Below, one piece after another: positions 36,216 to 46,032 of a DNA stretch of 64,000 nucleotides. The stretch comes from Mycolicibacterium vaccae NBRC 14118 = CIP 105934 (lineage in GTDB: Bacteria; Actinomycetota; Actinomycetes; Mycobacteriales; Mycobacteriaceae): NCBI RefSeq assembly GCF_001552715.1, contig NZ_BCRS01000010.1:1-64000 (forward strand), given 5' to 3'. Numbering within the stretch: position 1 is the stretch's first letter; every line of letters starts with the position of its first letter. The position numbers and the translations under genes were made by a program. Below the pieces are notes generated by a model. The model did no database searches. It was not told where the DNA came from and worked only from the letters and a program-made list of their open reading frames with translations.

Positions 36216-37957
36216 TTGAGCGGCACCGGCTCGAGGATCTCCGCACGCGCCTCCGGAGCGGCCGCGCGCAACGCGTCGGCGGACTCGTCGTCGGGCTGGG
36301 TCTGCGACAACACCTCGGCCTCGACGCGGGCCAGGTACGTCGCGACCTCGCGGTCGACGTCCTCGGCGCTCCAACCCAGCAGGGGCGCAACCACTTCGGC
36401 GACCTCACGGGCACAGTCCACCCCGCGGTGCGGGTACTCGATGGAGATCCGCATCCGGCGCGCCAGGATGTCCTCCAGGTGCAGTGCGCCCTCCGCAACC
36501 GCGGCGTAGGCCGCCTCCACCTTCAGGTACACCGGCGCCTCGGTGATCGGCTCCAGCAGTTCGGGCCGGTCGTCAGCCAACGAGAGCACCTCGCCGATCA
36601 GCGAACCGTACCGGTCCAGCAGATGCCGGACCCGGTACGGATGCAGACCGTAATACGCACCAACGCTTTGGGTCTGGTTGATCATCGCGAAGTACCCGTC
36701 GGCCCCGAGCAGCGGCACCTTCTCGGTGATCGACGGCGCCACCCGGGTCGGGATGAACTCCGCGGCCGCGTCGATCGCGTCCTGGGCCATCACCCGGTAG
36801 GTGGTGTACTTGCCGCCGGCAATGGCCACCAGGCCGGGCGCCGGCACCGCCACCGCGTGCTCGCGGGACAGCTTCGAGGTCTCCTCGCTCTCACCGGCCA
36901 GCAGTGGGCGCAACCCGGCGTACACGCCGTCGATGTCTTCGTGGCTCACCGGAGTGGCCAGCACCTTGTTGACCTCTCCCAGGATGTAGTCGATGTCGGC
37001 CTTGGTCGCCGCCGGGTGCGCGAGGTCGAGATTCCAGTCGGTGTCGGTGGTGCCGATGATCCAGTGCGTACCCCACGGGATGACGAACAGCACCGACTTC
37101 TCGGTGCGCAGGATGATCGCGACCTCGCTCACGATGCGGTCGCGCGGCACCACGATGTGCACGCCCTTGGACGCCCGCACCCGAAACCGGCCGCGCTGCT
37201 TGGACAATGCCTGGATCTCGTCGGTCCACACCCCGGTCGCGTTGACCACCACGTGGCCGCGCACCTCGGTGACCGCACCGTCCTCGGAGTCGCGTACCCG
37301 CACACCGGTGACCCGGTCCCCCTCCCGCAGCAGCGCCACCACCTGCGTCGAGGTCCGCACCACCGCGCCGTAGTGGGCGGCGGTGCGCGCCACGGTCATC
37401 GTGTGCCGGGCGTCGTCGACGACGGTGTCGTAGTACCGGATTCCGCCGATCAGCGAGCTGCGCTTGAGCCCGGGAGACAGCCGAAGCGCCCCCGCCCGCG
37501 TCAGATGCTTCTGCGGCGGAACCGATTTCGCGCCGCCGAGCTGGTCGTAGAGAAAGATCCCGGCCGCGATGTAGGGCCGCTCCCACCATCGGTTGGTCAA
37601 CGGGAACAGGAACGGCAGCGGCTTGACCAGATGCGGGGCCAGTGTGGTCAGCGACAGCTCGCGTTCGTGCAGGGCCTCGCGCACCAGCCCGAACTCCAGC
37701 TGCTCCAGATACCGCAGGCCGCCGTGGAACATCTTGCTGCTGCGGCTGGACGTGCCGGAGGCGAAGTCGCGTGCTTCGACCAGTGCGACCTTCAGGCCGC
37801 GGGTGGCCGCGTCCAGCGCGGCCCCTGCCCCGACGATGCCGCCGCCGATGACGATCACGTCGAACTGCTCGCTGCCGAGCCGGTCCCAGGCGCGCTCCCG
37901 CTGCCGGGGGCTCAGAAACGTCTGGCCGTTGCCTGGAGCGGGGATCGGGTCACTCAC
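36212..37957 (-). CDS. glpD2: Glycerol-3-phosphate dehydrogenase GlpD2
   Basis: The 581-aa FAD-dependent dehydrogenase oxidises glycerol 3-phosphate to dihydroxyacetone phosphate at the membrane and feeds electrons to quinones. The FAD loop VIVIGGGIVGAGAALDAA is near the N-terminus, GTSSRSSKMFHGGLRYLE follows, and a C-terminal GlpD cap domain is present. The GTG at 37955-37957 is chosen because AGGAG lies 9 nt upstream and VSDPIPAP matches the family start; the longer frame does not. It lies between lpdA (101 bp upstream) and the coupled pseudouridine synthase. Confidence 0.93.
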   Translation of the reverse strand: MSDPIPAPGNGQTFLSPRQRERAWDRLGSEQFDVIVIGGGIVGAGAALDAATRGLKVALVEARDFASGTSSRSSKMFHGGLRYLEQLEFGLVREALHERELSLTTLAPHLVKPLPFLFPLTNRWWERPYIAAGIFLYDQLGGAKSVPPQKHLTRAGALRLSPGLKRSSLIGGIRYYDTVVDDARHTMTVARTAAHYGAVVRTSTQVVALLREGDRVTGVRVRDSEDGAVTEVRGHVVVNATGVWTDEIQALSKQRGRFRVRASKGVHIVVPRDRIVSEVAIILRTEKSVLFVIPWGTHWIIGTTDTDWNLDLAHPAATKADIDYILGEVNKVLATPVSHEDIDGVYAGLRPLLAGESEETSKLSREHAVAVPAPGLVAIAGGKYTTYRVMAQDAIDAAAEFIPTRVAPSITEKVPLLGADGYFAMINQTQSVGAYYGLHPYRVRHLLDRYGSLIGEVLSLADDRPELLEPITEAPVYLKVEAAYAAVAEGALHLEDILARRMRISIEYPHRGVDCAREVAEVVAPLLGWSAEDVDREVATYLARVEAEVLSQTQPDDESADALRAAAPEARAEILEPVPLN

Positions 37958-38058
37958 GTTGACCGGCTCCTCGTTACTCGTCAGTACGGATGGTCGCCCC
38001 CAGGCTAGCCCGATGACGGGCACCCGGCGAGGAACGAGCCGCAACCCGCGAACGCAGA

Positions 38059-39474
38059 TCAGTCCAGATCGTCGTGCGCCATCAGCCGGCGGGCGGCCTC
38101 GACGATCGACCCCGACAGCGACGGATACACCGACAGGGTCTGGGCCAGGTCGGTCACCGAGATGCGGTTCTGCACGGCCAGCGCGATCGGCAGGATCAGC
38201 TCCGAGGCGATCGGCGCGACCACCACCCCGCCGATCACCACGCCGGTGGCCGGCCGGCAGAAGATCTTGACGAAGCCGTGCCGCAGCAGCGACATCTTCG
38301 CGCGGGCGTTGGTGCTCAGCGGCAGCATCAACGTACGGGCCGGCACGCTGCCGTCGTCGATCGCCGACTGCGGGATGCCGACCGCGGCGATCTCGGGACG
38401 GGTGAACGTCGCCGAAGCCACTGTGCGCAGCCGGATCGGCGAGACGCCCTCCCCCAGCGCGTGGTACATCGCGATGCGGCCCTGCATGGCGGCCACCGAG
38501 GCCAGCGGCAGCAGACCGGTGCAGTCCCCTGCGGCGTACACACCGGGGGCGGGGGTGCGCGACACCCGGTCGACGGGGATGTAGCCGCCCGGCTTGAGTT
38601 CGATACCGACCCGCTCCAGGCCCAGGTGCTCGGTGTTCGGCACAGAACCGACCGTCATCAGTGCGTGGCTGCCCTCGACGACGCGGCCATCGGCGATCGC
38701 CACCCGGACACCGGTGTCGGTGCGGGTGACCGAGTCGGCGCGGGCGTTCTTGATCAGCGTCACGCCGCGCTCGTTGAACACCTCCTCCAGCACCGCCGCG
38801 GCGTCGGAGTCCTCGTGCGGCAGGATCTGGTCGCGGCTGGCCACCACCGTCACCCGCACGCCGAGTTCGGTGTAGGCGTTGCAGAACTCCGCGCCCGTCA
38901 CCCCGGAGCCGACGATGATCAGGTGGCTGGGCAGCTCGGTCAGGTCGTAGACCTGGCGCCAGGTCAGGATCCGCTCGCCGTCGGGCACCGCGTTGGGCAG
39001 CACCCGCGGGCTGGCGCCGGTGGCGATCAGCACGACGTCGGCCTTGAGCACCCCCACTTTGCCGTCGTCGGTGGTGACCTTGACCCGGTGGTGGGCCATG
39101 CCGGCGATGTCGTCGACCAGCTCGCCGCGACCGCCGATGATGGTGACGCCCTGGTTGAGCAGTTGGCTGCCGATGTCGGCCGACTGCGATGCGGCCAGCG
39201 TCTTGACGCGGTTGTTGATCAACGGCAGCGAGATCTTCGCGTCCTCGATGCCGATGTCATAGCCCAGCCCCTCGGCGCGGCGCAGTTCGGTGCGCACCCC
39301 GGTCGCCGCGATCAGCGTCTTCGACGGCACACAGTCATAGAGCACGCATGCCCCGCCGAGACCGTCCTGGTCGATCACCGTCACCTGGGTGACGTCGCGG
39401 CCCCTGGCGGCTGCCACCAGGGCCGCCTCGTATCCCGCTGGCCCTCCGCCGATGATCACGATGCGCGTTACCAC
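38059..39474 (-). CDS. lpdA: LpdA flavoprotein disulfide reductase / NAD(P)H quinone reductase
   Basis: The 471-aa protein has the FAD loop IVIIGGGPAGYEAAL (5-19), the NAD loop VGSGVTGAEF and the second FAD motif VYAAGDCTG. M. tuberculosis LpdA is a quinone reductase, not a lipoamide dehydrogenase. The redox-site segment here is GGACVLYDCVPSK with both Cys43 and Cys48, whereas I recall the M. tuberculosis protein having only the second. The C-terminal His-Glu pair of true disulfide reductases is absent (YPSLSGSIVEAARR), and the chain ends at MAHDDLD. Probably transcribed with glpD2. Confidence 0.9.
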   Translation of the reverse strand: MVTRIVIIGGGPAGYEAALVAAARGRDVTQVTVIDQDGLGGACVLYDCVPSKTLIAATGVRTELRRAEGLGYDIGIEDAKISLPLINNRVKTLAASQSADIGSQLLNQGVTIIGGRGELVDDIAGMAHHRVKVTTDDGKVGVLKADVVLIATGASPRVLPNAVPDGERILTWRQVYDLTELPSHLIIVGSGVTGAEFCNAYTELGVRVTVVASRDQILPHEDSDAAAVLEEVFNERGVTLIKNARADSVTRTDTGVRVAIADGRVVEGSHALMTVGSVPNTEHLGLERVGIELKPGGYIPVDRVSRTPAPGVYAAGDCTGLLPLASVAAMQGRIAMYHALGEGVSPIRLRTVASATFTRPEIAAVGIPQSAIDDGSVPARTLMLPLSTNARAKMSLLRHGFVKIFCRPATGVVIGGVVVAPIASELILPIALAVQNRISVTDLAQTLSVYPSLSGSIVEAARRLMAHDDLD

Positions 39475-39566
39475 GGTTTCAACCTAGGCCACCGAGGTAG
39501 CCACGTCGTGGACAGCAGGGCCGTCCAGGTCCCGCCGGATGCCGACAGGGCGTCTAAGCTTCTCGC

Positions 39567-40049
39567 GTGCCGATCTACGCCGCCTACGGATCGAATATGC
39601 ATCCCGAGCAGATGCTGCAGCGCGCCCCACACTCCCCGATGGCAGGGACGGGCTGGTTGCACGGGTGGCGGCTGACGTTCGGCGGCGCGGACATCACCTG
39701 GGAGGGCGCGCTGGCCACCATCGTCGAGGATCCGACGTCGAGGGTGTTCGTCGTGCTCTACGACGTGACCAAGGAGGACGAGGAGAACCTCGACCGCTGG
39801 GAGGGTTCGGAACTCGGCTTCCACAAGAAGATCCGGTGCCGGGTGGAGCGCACCTCCGGGTTCTCCTCGGACACCTCGCTGGAACCGGTGCTGGCGTGGC
39901 TGTATGTGCTCGACGCGTGGGAGGGCGGCATCCCGTCGGCGCGCTATCTCGGGGTGATGGCCGACGCAGCCGAAATCGCCGGAGCCCCAGCGGAATACGT
40001 GCATGATCTGCGGACCCGGCCGGCCGGCAACGTGGGTCCCGGCGCGTAG
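39567..40049 (+). CDS. Gamma-glutamylcyclotransferase-like protein (Rv3304-like)
   Basis: The 160-aa protein begins with YAAYGSNMHPEQML (4-17), the GGCT-fold substrate loop, and has the expected Glu in the RWEGSELGFHKK region. Family members cyclise gamma-glutamyl or related amides to 5-oxoproline, but many bacterial copies have unknown substrates. The GTG at 39567 puts the first strand at residue 2. Position next to lpdA on the opposite strand is as in M. tuberculosis. It ends 2 bp before the stop of a convergent TetR gene. Confidence 0.8.
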   Translation: MPIYAAYGSNMHPEQMLQRAPHSPMAGTGWLHGWRLTFGGADITWEGALATIVEDPTSRVFVVLYDVTKEDEENLDRWEGSELGFHKKIRCRVERTSGFSSDTSLEPVLAWLYVLDAWEGGIPSARYLGVMADAAEIAGAPAEYVHDLRTRPAGNVGPGA

Positions 40050-40051
40050 CG

Positions 40052-40660
40052 TCAGATCAGCGGCCAGTGCCGCAGCGCCATGTCGGCCAGCCGCTGCAGT
40101 TCTCGACGGCCGACGCCGTTGGCGGCCTGGACCGCGATCCCGTTCGCCACGGTCATCACATAGCGGGCCAGCAGCCCCGGATCGGCCTCCTGCGGCAGAT
40201 CACCGTCCTTGACCGCCTCGCGGAAGCGCTCACGCAGGTGTGACACCGCGTCTTCGCGGCACTCGATCAGCACATCGCGGGCCGGCACCCCGGCCGTCCC
40301 CGCGGCCAACGAGCCCTGCACGACCAGACATCCCGCGGGGCCGCCGGGACGTGTGGTGGCGCGCACCGCACCGCGCAGGAACGCCTCGGCCACGGCGCGC
40401 GCCGTCGGCTCGGCCAGCGCGCCGGTGAGATAGCCACCGGGCCCGTCGAGGTAGCGGCGCAGGGCCGCCCGGAACAGCTCCTCCTTGTTGCCGAACGCCG
40501 CGTACATGCTGGTGCGGGTGATGCCCATGGCTTCGGTCAGGTCGGTCAGCGAGGCGCCTTCGAAGCCGCGCTCCCAGAACACCACCATGGCCCTGTCCAG
40601 TGCTTCGTCGATGTCGAAGCTTCTGGGCCGGCCGACCGAAGACGTTCTGGGCGCTCCCAT
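40052..40660 (-). CDS. TetR-family regulator
   Basis: The 202-aa protein has the helix-turn-helix LTDLTEAMGITRTSMYAAFG (about 38-57) after the typical VGRPRSFD lead, and a C-terminal domain of the AcrR/YcdC-like kind with a Cys (GPAGCLVV). It is divergent from an SDR gene across a 135-bp gap holding three copies of an ACCGATCGGT-like palindrome, so it very likely represses both. Ligand unknown; such pairs often respond to electrophiles or aldehydes. Confidence 0.9.
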   Translation of the reverse strand: MGAPRTSSVGRPRSFDIDEALDRAMVVFWERGFEGASLTDLTEAMGITRTSMYAAFGNKEELFRAALRRYLDGPGGYLTGALAEPTARAVAEAFLRGAVRATTRPGGPAGCLVVQGSLAAGTAGVPARDVLIECREDAVSHLRERFREAVKDGDLPQEADPGLLARYVMTVANGIAVQAANGVGRRELQRLADMALRHWPLI

Positions 40661-40682
40661 TTCGCCGCGATCCTACCCCTTC

Positions 40683-40776
40683 TGCACCGATCGGTAGGGA
40701 GTGTTCGCCGCCGAACCGGCAATTCAGTACCGATCAGTGCAGAAGTGATACATTGATATTGCACCGATCGGTACAG
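40683..40776. promoter_or_regulatory. Three palindromic operators between TetR and SDR
   Basis: ACCGATCGGT occurs at 40686-40695 and 40763-40772, and ACCGATCAGT at 40729-40738, all flanked by a TGCA or GTAC-type extension. Centres are 43 and 34 bp apart. They cover both divergent promoters and are strong candidates for sites of the adjacent TetR protein. Confidence 0.78.
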
Positions 40777-40795
40777 AAAAGGATGGGGTCAACAC

Positions 40796-41542
40796 ATGGG
40801 CACACTTGAGAACAAGACCGCGGTCGTCACCGGCGGCAGCACCGGAATCGGACTGGCTGCGGCACAACGGCTCGCCGCCGAAGGCGCCCACGTCTTCATC
40901 ACCGGCCGGCAACAGGCGGCACTCGACGACGCCGCCGCCTCCATCGGCTCCGCGGCCACCCCCGTGGCGGGCGACATCGCGCGCGCGGCCGATCTGGACC
41001 GGCTCTACGACGCGGTCCGGGAGCGCGGCCGGGGCCTCGACGTGCTCTTCGCCAACGCCGGGCTGGCCGTCCTCGGGCCACTGAGCCACGCCACCGAGCA
41101 GGACTACGAGCAGAACTTCGACGTCAACGTGCGCGGGACCTGGCTCACCGTGCAGAAGGCGGTGCCGCTGCTCAACGACGGTGCAGCCGTGATCGTGAAC
41201 TCGTCCATCCGCGCCGACGACGGCTGGCCGAACTTCGGGCTCTACTCGGCGTCCAAGGCCGCCGTCCGGTCGCTGGTACGCAGCTGGGCCAATGAACTCA
41301 AGGACCGCGGCATCCGGGTCAACACGGTCTCGCCGGGCTCGATCGACACCCCGGCGCCCGAGAAACTCGTCGGACCGGAGGAAGCGGCGGCGTTCAAGGC
41401 AGAGCTGGCCAAGGGCGTGCCGATCGGACGGCTGGGCCTCCCGCAGGAAGTGGCGGGCGCGGTGGCGTTCCTGGCGTCGGCCGATAGCAGCTTCATCTAC
41501 GGCGCGAACATCGACATTGACGGCGGTGAGCACCAGTTCTGA
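40796..41542 (+). CDS. Short-chain dehydrogenase/reductase under TetR control
   Basis: The 248-aa classical SDR has TGGSTGIG (12-19), the NAG of LFANAGLA, catalytic Ser in IVNSSIR and YSASKAA (Tyr-x3-Lys). The C-terminal YGANIDIDGG is typical of ketoacyl-reductase-like SDRs. An AAAAGGAT site precedes the ATG. The divergent TetR gene with shared palindromes implies inducible expression by a xenobiotic-like carbonyl (inference). Confidence 0.9.
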   Translation: MGTLENKTAVVTGGSTGIGLAAAQRLAAEGAHVFITGRQQAALDDAAASIGSAATPVAGDIARAADLDRLYDAVRERGRGLDVLFANAGLAVLGPLSHATEQDYEQNFDVNVRGTWLTVQKAVPLLNDGAAVIVNSSIRADDGWPNFGLYSASKAAVRSLVRSWANELKDRGIRVNTVSPGSIDTPAPEKLVGPEEAAAFKAELAKGVPIGRLGLPQEVAGAVAFLASADSSFIYGANIDIDGGEHQF

Positions 41543-41661
41543 GCATTCGTGTCCGTCGGTCCACCAATTCATCGCCTTACGGTGACCTTATTGTTCCCTT
41601 AACTTTCTTAGAGTGCGTGTAGGGTGACGCCCAAGCGACCGTCGCAACGGAAGGAACCCGC

Positions 41662-42273
41662 ATGCTGCAGTCTCCTGAGCGGATCATCCTGGTCACCGGC
41701 GCATCGAGCGGCGTCGGCGCCGACGTGGCCCGCCGCGTCGCAGGGCCGGACACCCACGTCGTCGTCCACCACCACGGAAGATCCGAGCGCGCCGAAGACG
41801 TCGCCCGGTCGATCCGCGCCGAGGGCGGGCACGCGTCGACGATCGCCGCCGACGTCCACGACGAGTTCGCCGTCTCGGCGATGCTCGACACCGTCCGGGC
41901 CCGTTTCGGCCGGCTGGACGCGCTGATCCTCGCCGCATCCGGCAGCCTGGTCGACGGCGGAGCCGCACGGCGGCTCGCGAAACTGGCGATGCCGCTGATG
42001 CCGTCCGGCGCCCGGATCGTGTTCGTCACCAGCCATCAGGCCCACTTCTACCCGCACAAGGCGGTGCCGAAGGGCTACGCCGGGATCGCGGCGAGCCAGC
42101 GGGCCGGCGAGACCGCGCTCTACGGCATGCGGTCGGAGTTCGCCCACGCCGGCATCGGTGTCACCGTGGTCTCCGCGGAGATGACCGACGACACCGTGAT
42201 GGTGCCCGCCGTCGCCACCGCCGCGACCACCGCGCAGCCGTCCGGCATCGTCTACGTGGGCAGCGCCGGCTAG
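41662..42273 (+). CDS. Divergent SDR lacking the active-site lysine
   Basis: The 203-aa protein keeps the dinucleotide loop TGASSGVG (12-19) and the Ser of FVTSHQAHF. In relatives I recall an active-site pattern Tyr-x6-Lys (as in YEPVARTKRAGE); here the segment is [13 protein letters not shown], with Gln in place of Lys. It may bind NAD(P) without catalysis or use another residue. GGAAGGAACCC precedes the ATG. Its 3' end overlaps the convergent mmpL stop by 4 bp. The role is unknown. Confidence 0.72.
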   Translation: MLQSPERIILVTGASSGVGADVARRVAGPDTHVVVHHHGRSERAEDVARSIRAEGGHASTIAADVHDEFAVSAMLDTVRARFGRLDALILAASGSLVDGGAARRLAKLAMPLMPSGARIVFVTSHQAHFYPHKAVPKGYAGIAASQRAGETALYGMRSEFAHAGIGVTVVSAEMTDDTVMVPAVATAATTAQPSGIVYVGSAG

Positions 42274-45134
42274 CTTTCGCGCTGTGCCGGCCGCGCTGCC
42301 GGGGTGGGCCACGGCGAGGGCACCGGCCGGTACCGGATCTTCTGGGGCCACCAGAACCAGCGGCCCAGCAAGGCCGCGATCGACGGCGTCATGAACGACC
42401 GGATCACCAGGGTGTCGAAGATCAGGCCCATGCCGATCGTGGTGCCGACCTGCCCGATGATCGTCAGGTCGCTGACCGCCATCGTCATCATGGTCAGCGC
42501 GAAGACCATGCCGGCCGCGGTGACCACCGACCCGCTGCCGCCCATCGTCCGGATCAGGCCGGTCTGCAGACCCGCGTGGACCTCTTCCTTGAGCCGGGCC
42601 ACCACCAGCAGGTTGTAGTCCGCCCCCACCGCCAGCAGGATGATCACCGCCATCGGCAGCACCATCCAGTGCAGTTCGATGCCGATGATGTGCTGCCACA
42701 CCAGCACCGACAGCCCGAACGATGCACCCAGGGACAGGACCACCGTGCCGACGATCACCGCGGCGGCGATGATCGCCCGGGTCAGGATCAGCATGATGAT
42801 GAAGATCAGTCCGATCGCGGCGATTCCAGCGATCAACAGGTCGTACTTGGTGCCGTCGGCCATGTCCTTGAACGTCGCCGCGGTACCGCCGAGGTAGATC
42901 CTCGACCCCTCCAGCGGGGTGCCCTTGACCGCCTCCTTGGCCGCGACCTTCAGCGCGTCGATCTTCTCGATGCCGTCGGGCGAGAGCGGGTCACCCTCGT
43001 GGGCGATGATGAACCGCACGGCCTTGCCGTCGGGCGAGATGAACTGCTCGATGCCGCTCTGGAAGTCGGCGTTGTCGAAGGCCTCCGGCGGTAGATAGAA
43101 CGAGTCGGCGTTCCAGGCGTCGTTGAACGCATCGCCCATCGCCCCGGCATCGACCTGCATCTCGGCGCCGGCCTCCAGCTGCCCCTTCTGGGTCTGGTAC
43201 TGCGTGAGCATGTTGATGCGCTGGGATTTCATCGACTCGATCTGCGACGGCATCAGCGCGATCAGGTCGGGCATGATCGCGGCCATCCGCTCCAGATCCG
43301 GCAACAGTTCCTGAGTGTTCTCGGTAAGCAGGTTGGTGCCGTCGATCATGTCGAACAACGAGCGCATCGAGGTGCAGACCGGGATGTTGTAGCAGTGCGG
43401 TTCCCAGTAGAAGTAGTTGCGGATCGGCCGGATGAAGTCCTCCAGATCGGCGATGTGGTCCCGCAGCTCGGTGATGTCGGCGGTCATCGTCCTGGTCTTG
43501 GCCACCATGCTGGTGGTGATCTCCGACATCTGCGTCATGAGGCTCTGCATCTTCTCCATCGTGTTGATGGTGGTTTGCAGCGACTCCGCCTGAACGAGCA
43601 TGTCGTCCATCCGGTCCAGCATGTACTTCTCGTTGAGCTGCTGGGTCGTGCCCTGGCGGCTCATGGCGTACGGGATCGTGGTGCTCTTGATCGGTTTGCC
43701 GTCCGGACGGGTGATCGTCTGCACCCGGCCGATGCCCTCGACGGCGAACAACCTCTTCGCGATCTTCTCGATGACGATGAAGTCGGCCGAGTTGCGCAGG
43801 TCGTGGTCGGTCTCGATCATCAGCACCTCGGGATTGAGGCGCGCCGGGGAGAAGTGCCGCTCGGCCGCGGCGTAACCGATGTTGGACTGGATGTCGTCCG
43901 GCAGGTAATTGCGGTCGTTGTAGCTGGTCTGGTAGCCGGGCAGGGCCAACAGGCCGATCAGCGACACCGCGACGCTGGCCACCAGGATGGCGGCAGGCCA
44001 GCGCACGGTGACCGCGCCGATCTTGCGCCAGCCGCGCACCCTCATGGCGCGCTTGGGTTCCAGCAACCCGAACTTGCTCGCGATCGTCACCACGGCAGGC
44101 CCGAACGTCATCGCCACCGCGATCAGCACCAGCATGCCCAGGGCCAACGGCACCCCGAGGCTCTGGAAGTACGGCAGCCGGGTGAAGCTCAGGCAGAACG
44201 TGGCCCCGGCGATGGTCAGGCCGGAGCCGACGATGACGTGCGCGGTGCCCCCGAACATCGTGTAGTACGCCGATTCCGCGCTCTCGCCGGACGACCTGGC
44301 CTCCTGGTAACGGCCGATCAGGAAGATCGCGTAGTCCACCGCGATCGCGATGGCCAGCGTCACCAGCAGGCTGGTCGCGAAGGTCGACAGCCCGATGATG
44401 TCGTGGAAGCCCAGGAACGCCACCGCGCCGCGCACGGTCATCAGGCTCAGCCCGACCATCACCAGGATCAGCAGCGTGGTGACGATCGAGCGGAAGAACA
44501 GCACCAGCATGATCGTGATGACCAGGAAGGTCAGCGCCTCGACCATCCGCATGCTGCTGTGGCCGGCCTCCTCCTGCTCGGCCGCCAGCGCCGACGCGCC
44601 GGTGACGTAGGCCTGCACCCCGGCGGGCGGCTGGCTCTCGGCCACCAGTTCCTGCACCGCGCGCACTGACTCGTTGGCCAGCGCCTCGCCCTGGTTACCC
44701 GCGAGATAGACCTGGAAGTAGGTGGATTTGCCGTCCGCGCTCTGCGCGCCTGCCGCGGTCAGCGGGTCGCTCCAGAGGTCCTGGACGTGCTCGACGTGTC
44801 TGGTGTCGGATTCCAGCGCGCTGATCAGGTCCGCGTAGTAGCTGCGCGTGTCGTCGCCGAGGGTCTGCTCCCCCTCCAGCACGATCATCACCGAACTGTT
44901 GGACTCGTACTCCTGGAACACCTTGCCGATGTGTTCCATCGAGATGACCGCGGGCGCGTCGTCGGGACTCATCGACACCGACCGCTGCTTGCCGACCTCT
45001 TCGAGCTGCGGCACCGAGACGTTCAGGAACGCGGCGAGCGCGACCCAGACCAGGATGATCGGGACCGAGGCGAGCCGGATGAGCCGGGCGATGCCGTAGA
45101 AGTGCGGCCTCGCCTCTTCGTCCAGGCGGCTCAT
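42270..45134 (-). CDS. MmpL-family RND transporter
   Basis: The 954-aa inner-membrane protein has the MmpL layout: an N-terminal helix, a periplasmic loop, five helices, a second large periplasmic domain with helical hairpin (about 480-620) and a final helix bundle. Proton-relay motifs are visible: [14 protein letters not shown] and [16 protein letters not shown], each with the Asp-Tyr pair. MmpL proteins export lipids or siderophores to the mycomembrane. No mmpS partner or lipid-synthesis gene is adjacent, so the cargo cannot be guessed. A TetR gene is divergent with inverted repeats between, so it is probably repressed. Confidence 0.93.
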   Translation of the reverse strand: MSRLDEEARPHFYGIARLIRLASVPIILVWVALAAFLNVSVPQLEEVGKQRSVSMSPDDAPAVISMEHIGKVFQEYESNSSVMIVLEGEQTLGDDTRSYYADLISALESDTRHVEHVQDLWSDPLTAAGAQSADGKSTYFQVYLAGNQGEALANESVRAVQELVAESQPPAGVQAYVTGASALAAEQEEAGHSSMRMVEALTFLVITIMLVLFFRSIVTTLLILVMVGLSLMTVRGAVAFLGFHDIIGLSTFATSLLVTLAIAIAVDYAIFLIGRYQEARSSGESAESAYYTMFGGTAHVIVGSGLTIAGATFCLSFTRLPYFQSLGVPLALGMLVLIAVAMTFGPAVVTIASKFGLLEPKRAMRVRGWRKIGAVTVRWPAAILVASVAVSLIGLLALPGYQTSYNDRNYLPDDIQSNIGYAAAERHFSPARLNPEVLMIETDHDLRNSADFIVIEKIAKRLFAVEGIGRVQTITRPDGKPIKSTTIPYAMSRQGTTQQLNEKYMLDRMDDMLVQAESLQTTINTMEKMQSLMTQMSEITTSMVAKTRTMTADITELRDHIADLEDFIRPIRNYFYWEPHCYNIPVCTSMRSLFDMIDGTNLLTENTQELLPDLERMAAIMPDLIALMPSQIESMKSQRINMLTQYQTQKGQLEAGAEMQVDAGAMGDAFNDAWNADSFYLPPEAFDNADFQSGIEQFISPDGKAVRFIIAHEGDPLSPDGIEKIDALKVAAKEAVKGTPLEGSRIYLGGTAATFKDMADGTKYDLLIAGIAAIGLIFIIMLILTRAIIAAAVIVGTVVLSLGASFGLSVLVWQHIIGIELHWMVLPMAVIILLAVGADYNLLVVARLKEEVHAGLQTGLIRTMGGSGSVVTAAGMVFALTMMTMAVSDLTIIGQVGTTIGMGLIFDTLVIRSFMTPSIAALLGRWFWWPQKIRYRPVPSPWPTPAARPAQRES

Positions 45135-45235
45135 CGGGTCCCGTCCACCGGCGACTCCTCCAGAAGAGTTAATCGAAAGTCGTTACGGCGCAGCCGCCTT
45201 CGACAGGAAGTGTGCAAACTACCGAGTTACACTAA

Positions 45236-45274
45236 CCAACCGGCTAACTTCAGACAAGCCGGTTGGCTAACCGG
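45236..45274. promoter_or_regulatory. Nested inverted repeats in the mmpL/TetR divergent promoter
   Basis: CCAACCGGCT and its exact complement are spaced by 11 nt (45236-45245 / 45257-45266); the right arm also forms CCGGTT-GGCT-AACCGG (45259-45274). GGCTAAC occurs twice as a direct repeat. Likely operator of the adjacent TetR. Confidence 0.7.
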
Positions 45275-45350
45275 TGACCTGCAGCGGGATCGAACGACGA
45301 AGTGATCTGGGATACAGTCGCCCAGATCCGGTGGTGCAGGAGGGGGGACG

Positions 45351-45923
45351 ATGGCCAAGGCGGTTGCCACCCGGGGCTTCGCGCGCGAGCGGGTGCTCGA
45401 GGCCGCGCTGGAGCTCTTCGCCGACCACGGGGTCAGCGGCACCTCGCTGCAGATGATCGCCGACCGGCTCGGCGTGACCAAGGCCGCCGTCTACTACCAG
45501 TTCCACTCCAAGGACGACATCACGCTGGCCGTGGTCCGACCGGTCTACGACGACATCGAACATCTGCTGCGCATCGCCGAGACGCTGCCGGCCGCCGCGA
45601 CCCGGCGCAACGTGGCGACCGCGGGCATGGTGGAGCTGATCATCCGGCACCGCCGCATCTCCAGCGTGTTCTACGGCGACCCGACCGTGCACCGGCTGCT
45701 CGAGGACAACGCCGAGTTCCGCGGCCTTGGCGACCGGCTCGCCGCCCTGCTGCTCGGCCCTGACCCCGACACCGCCACCCGGGTGGCGATCTCCGTGCTC
45801 ATCGCCGGCATCCACGGCTGTGTCACCGACCCCACGGTCGCCGACCTCGACGACGCCGAACTGCAGCAGGTGCTGCTGGCGCTGACCAAGACGTTTCTCG
45901 ACGTGTGCGTGCCGATCGACTGA
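45351..45923 (+). CDS. TetR-family regulator divergent from mmpL
   Basis: The 190-aa protein has a canonical TetR helix-turn-helix, LQMIADRLGVTKAAVYYQFH (33-52), and a short helical ligand domain. An AGGAGG site is 7 nt before the ATG. It is encoded 216 bp from the mmpL start on the other strand, with nested inverted repeats in between, and is most simply the local repressor of mmpL. The ligand may be the exported compound or an antimicrobial (inference). Confidence 0.92.
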   Translation: MAKAVATRGFARERVLEAALELFADHGVSGTSLQMIADRLGVTKAAVYYQFHSKDDITLAVVRPVYDDIEHLLRIAETLPAAATRRNVATAGMVELIIRHRRISSVFYGDPTVHRLLEDNAEFRGLGDRLAALLLGPDPDTATRVAISVLIAGIHGCVTDPTVADLDDAELQQVLLALTKTFLDVCVPID

Positions 45924-45940
45924 GCGTGCGCATCGCGCTG

Positions 45941-46002
45941 CGCGAGCGTGCGCAAACTTCCCGAATTGCTCGGCGTGGCGCCCGCAGACACGCACGCTCG
46001 CG
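45941..46002 (-). repeat. 62-bp intergenic hairpin repeat, copy 2
   Basis: It has the same 12-bp arms as copy 1 at 8042-8103 and a loop also of 38 nt that is similar when read on the opposite strand. It lies between the convergent stops of TetR and amiA1. Confidence 0.85.
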
Positions 46003-46032
46003 GGAATGGGGCTGGGCGGGAATGGGGCTGGG

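Noticed and set aside
38074-39675. A 533-codon plus-strand frame opposite lpdA
   Set aside because: It is antisense to a complete flavoprotein and shows Arg/His/Asp-rich noise.
43395-44669. A 424-codon plus-strand frame inside mmpL
   Set aside because: The translation is a His/Arg/Gln/Asp-rich low-complexity sequence and is fully antisense to MmpL membrane helices.
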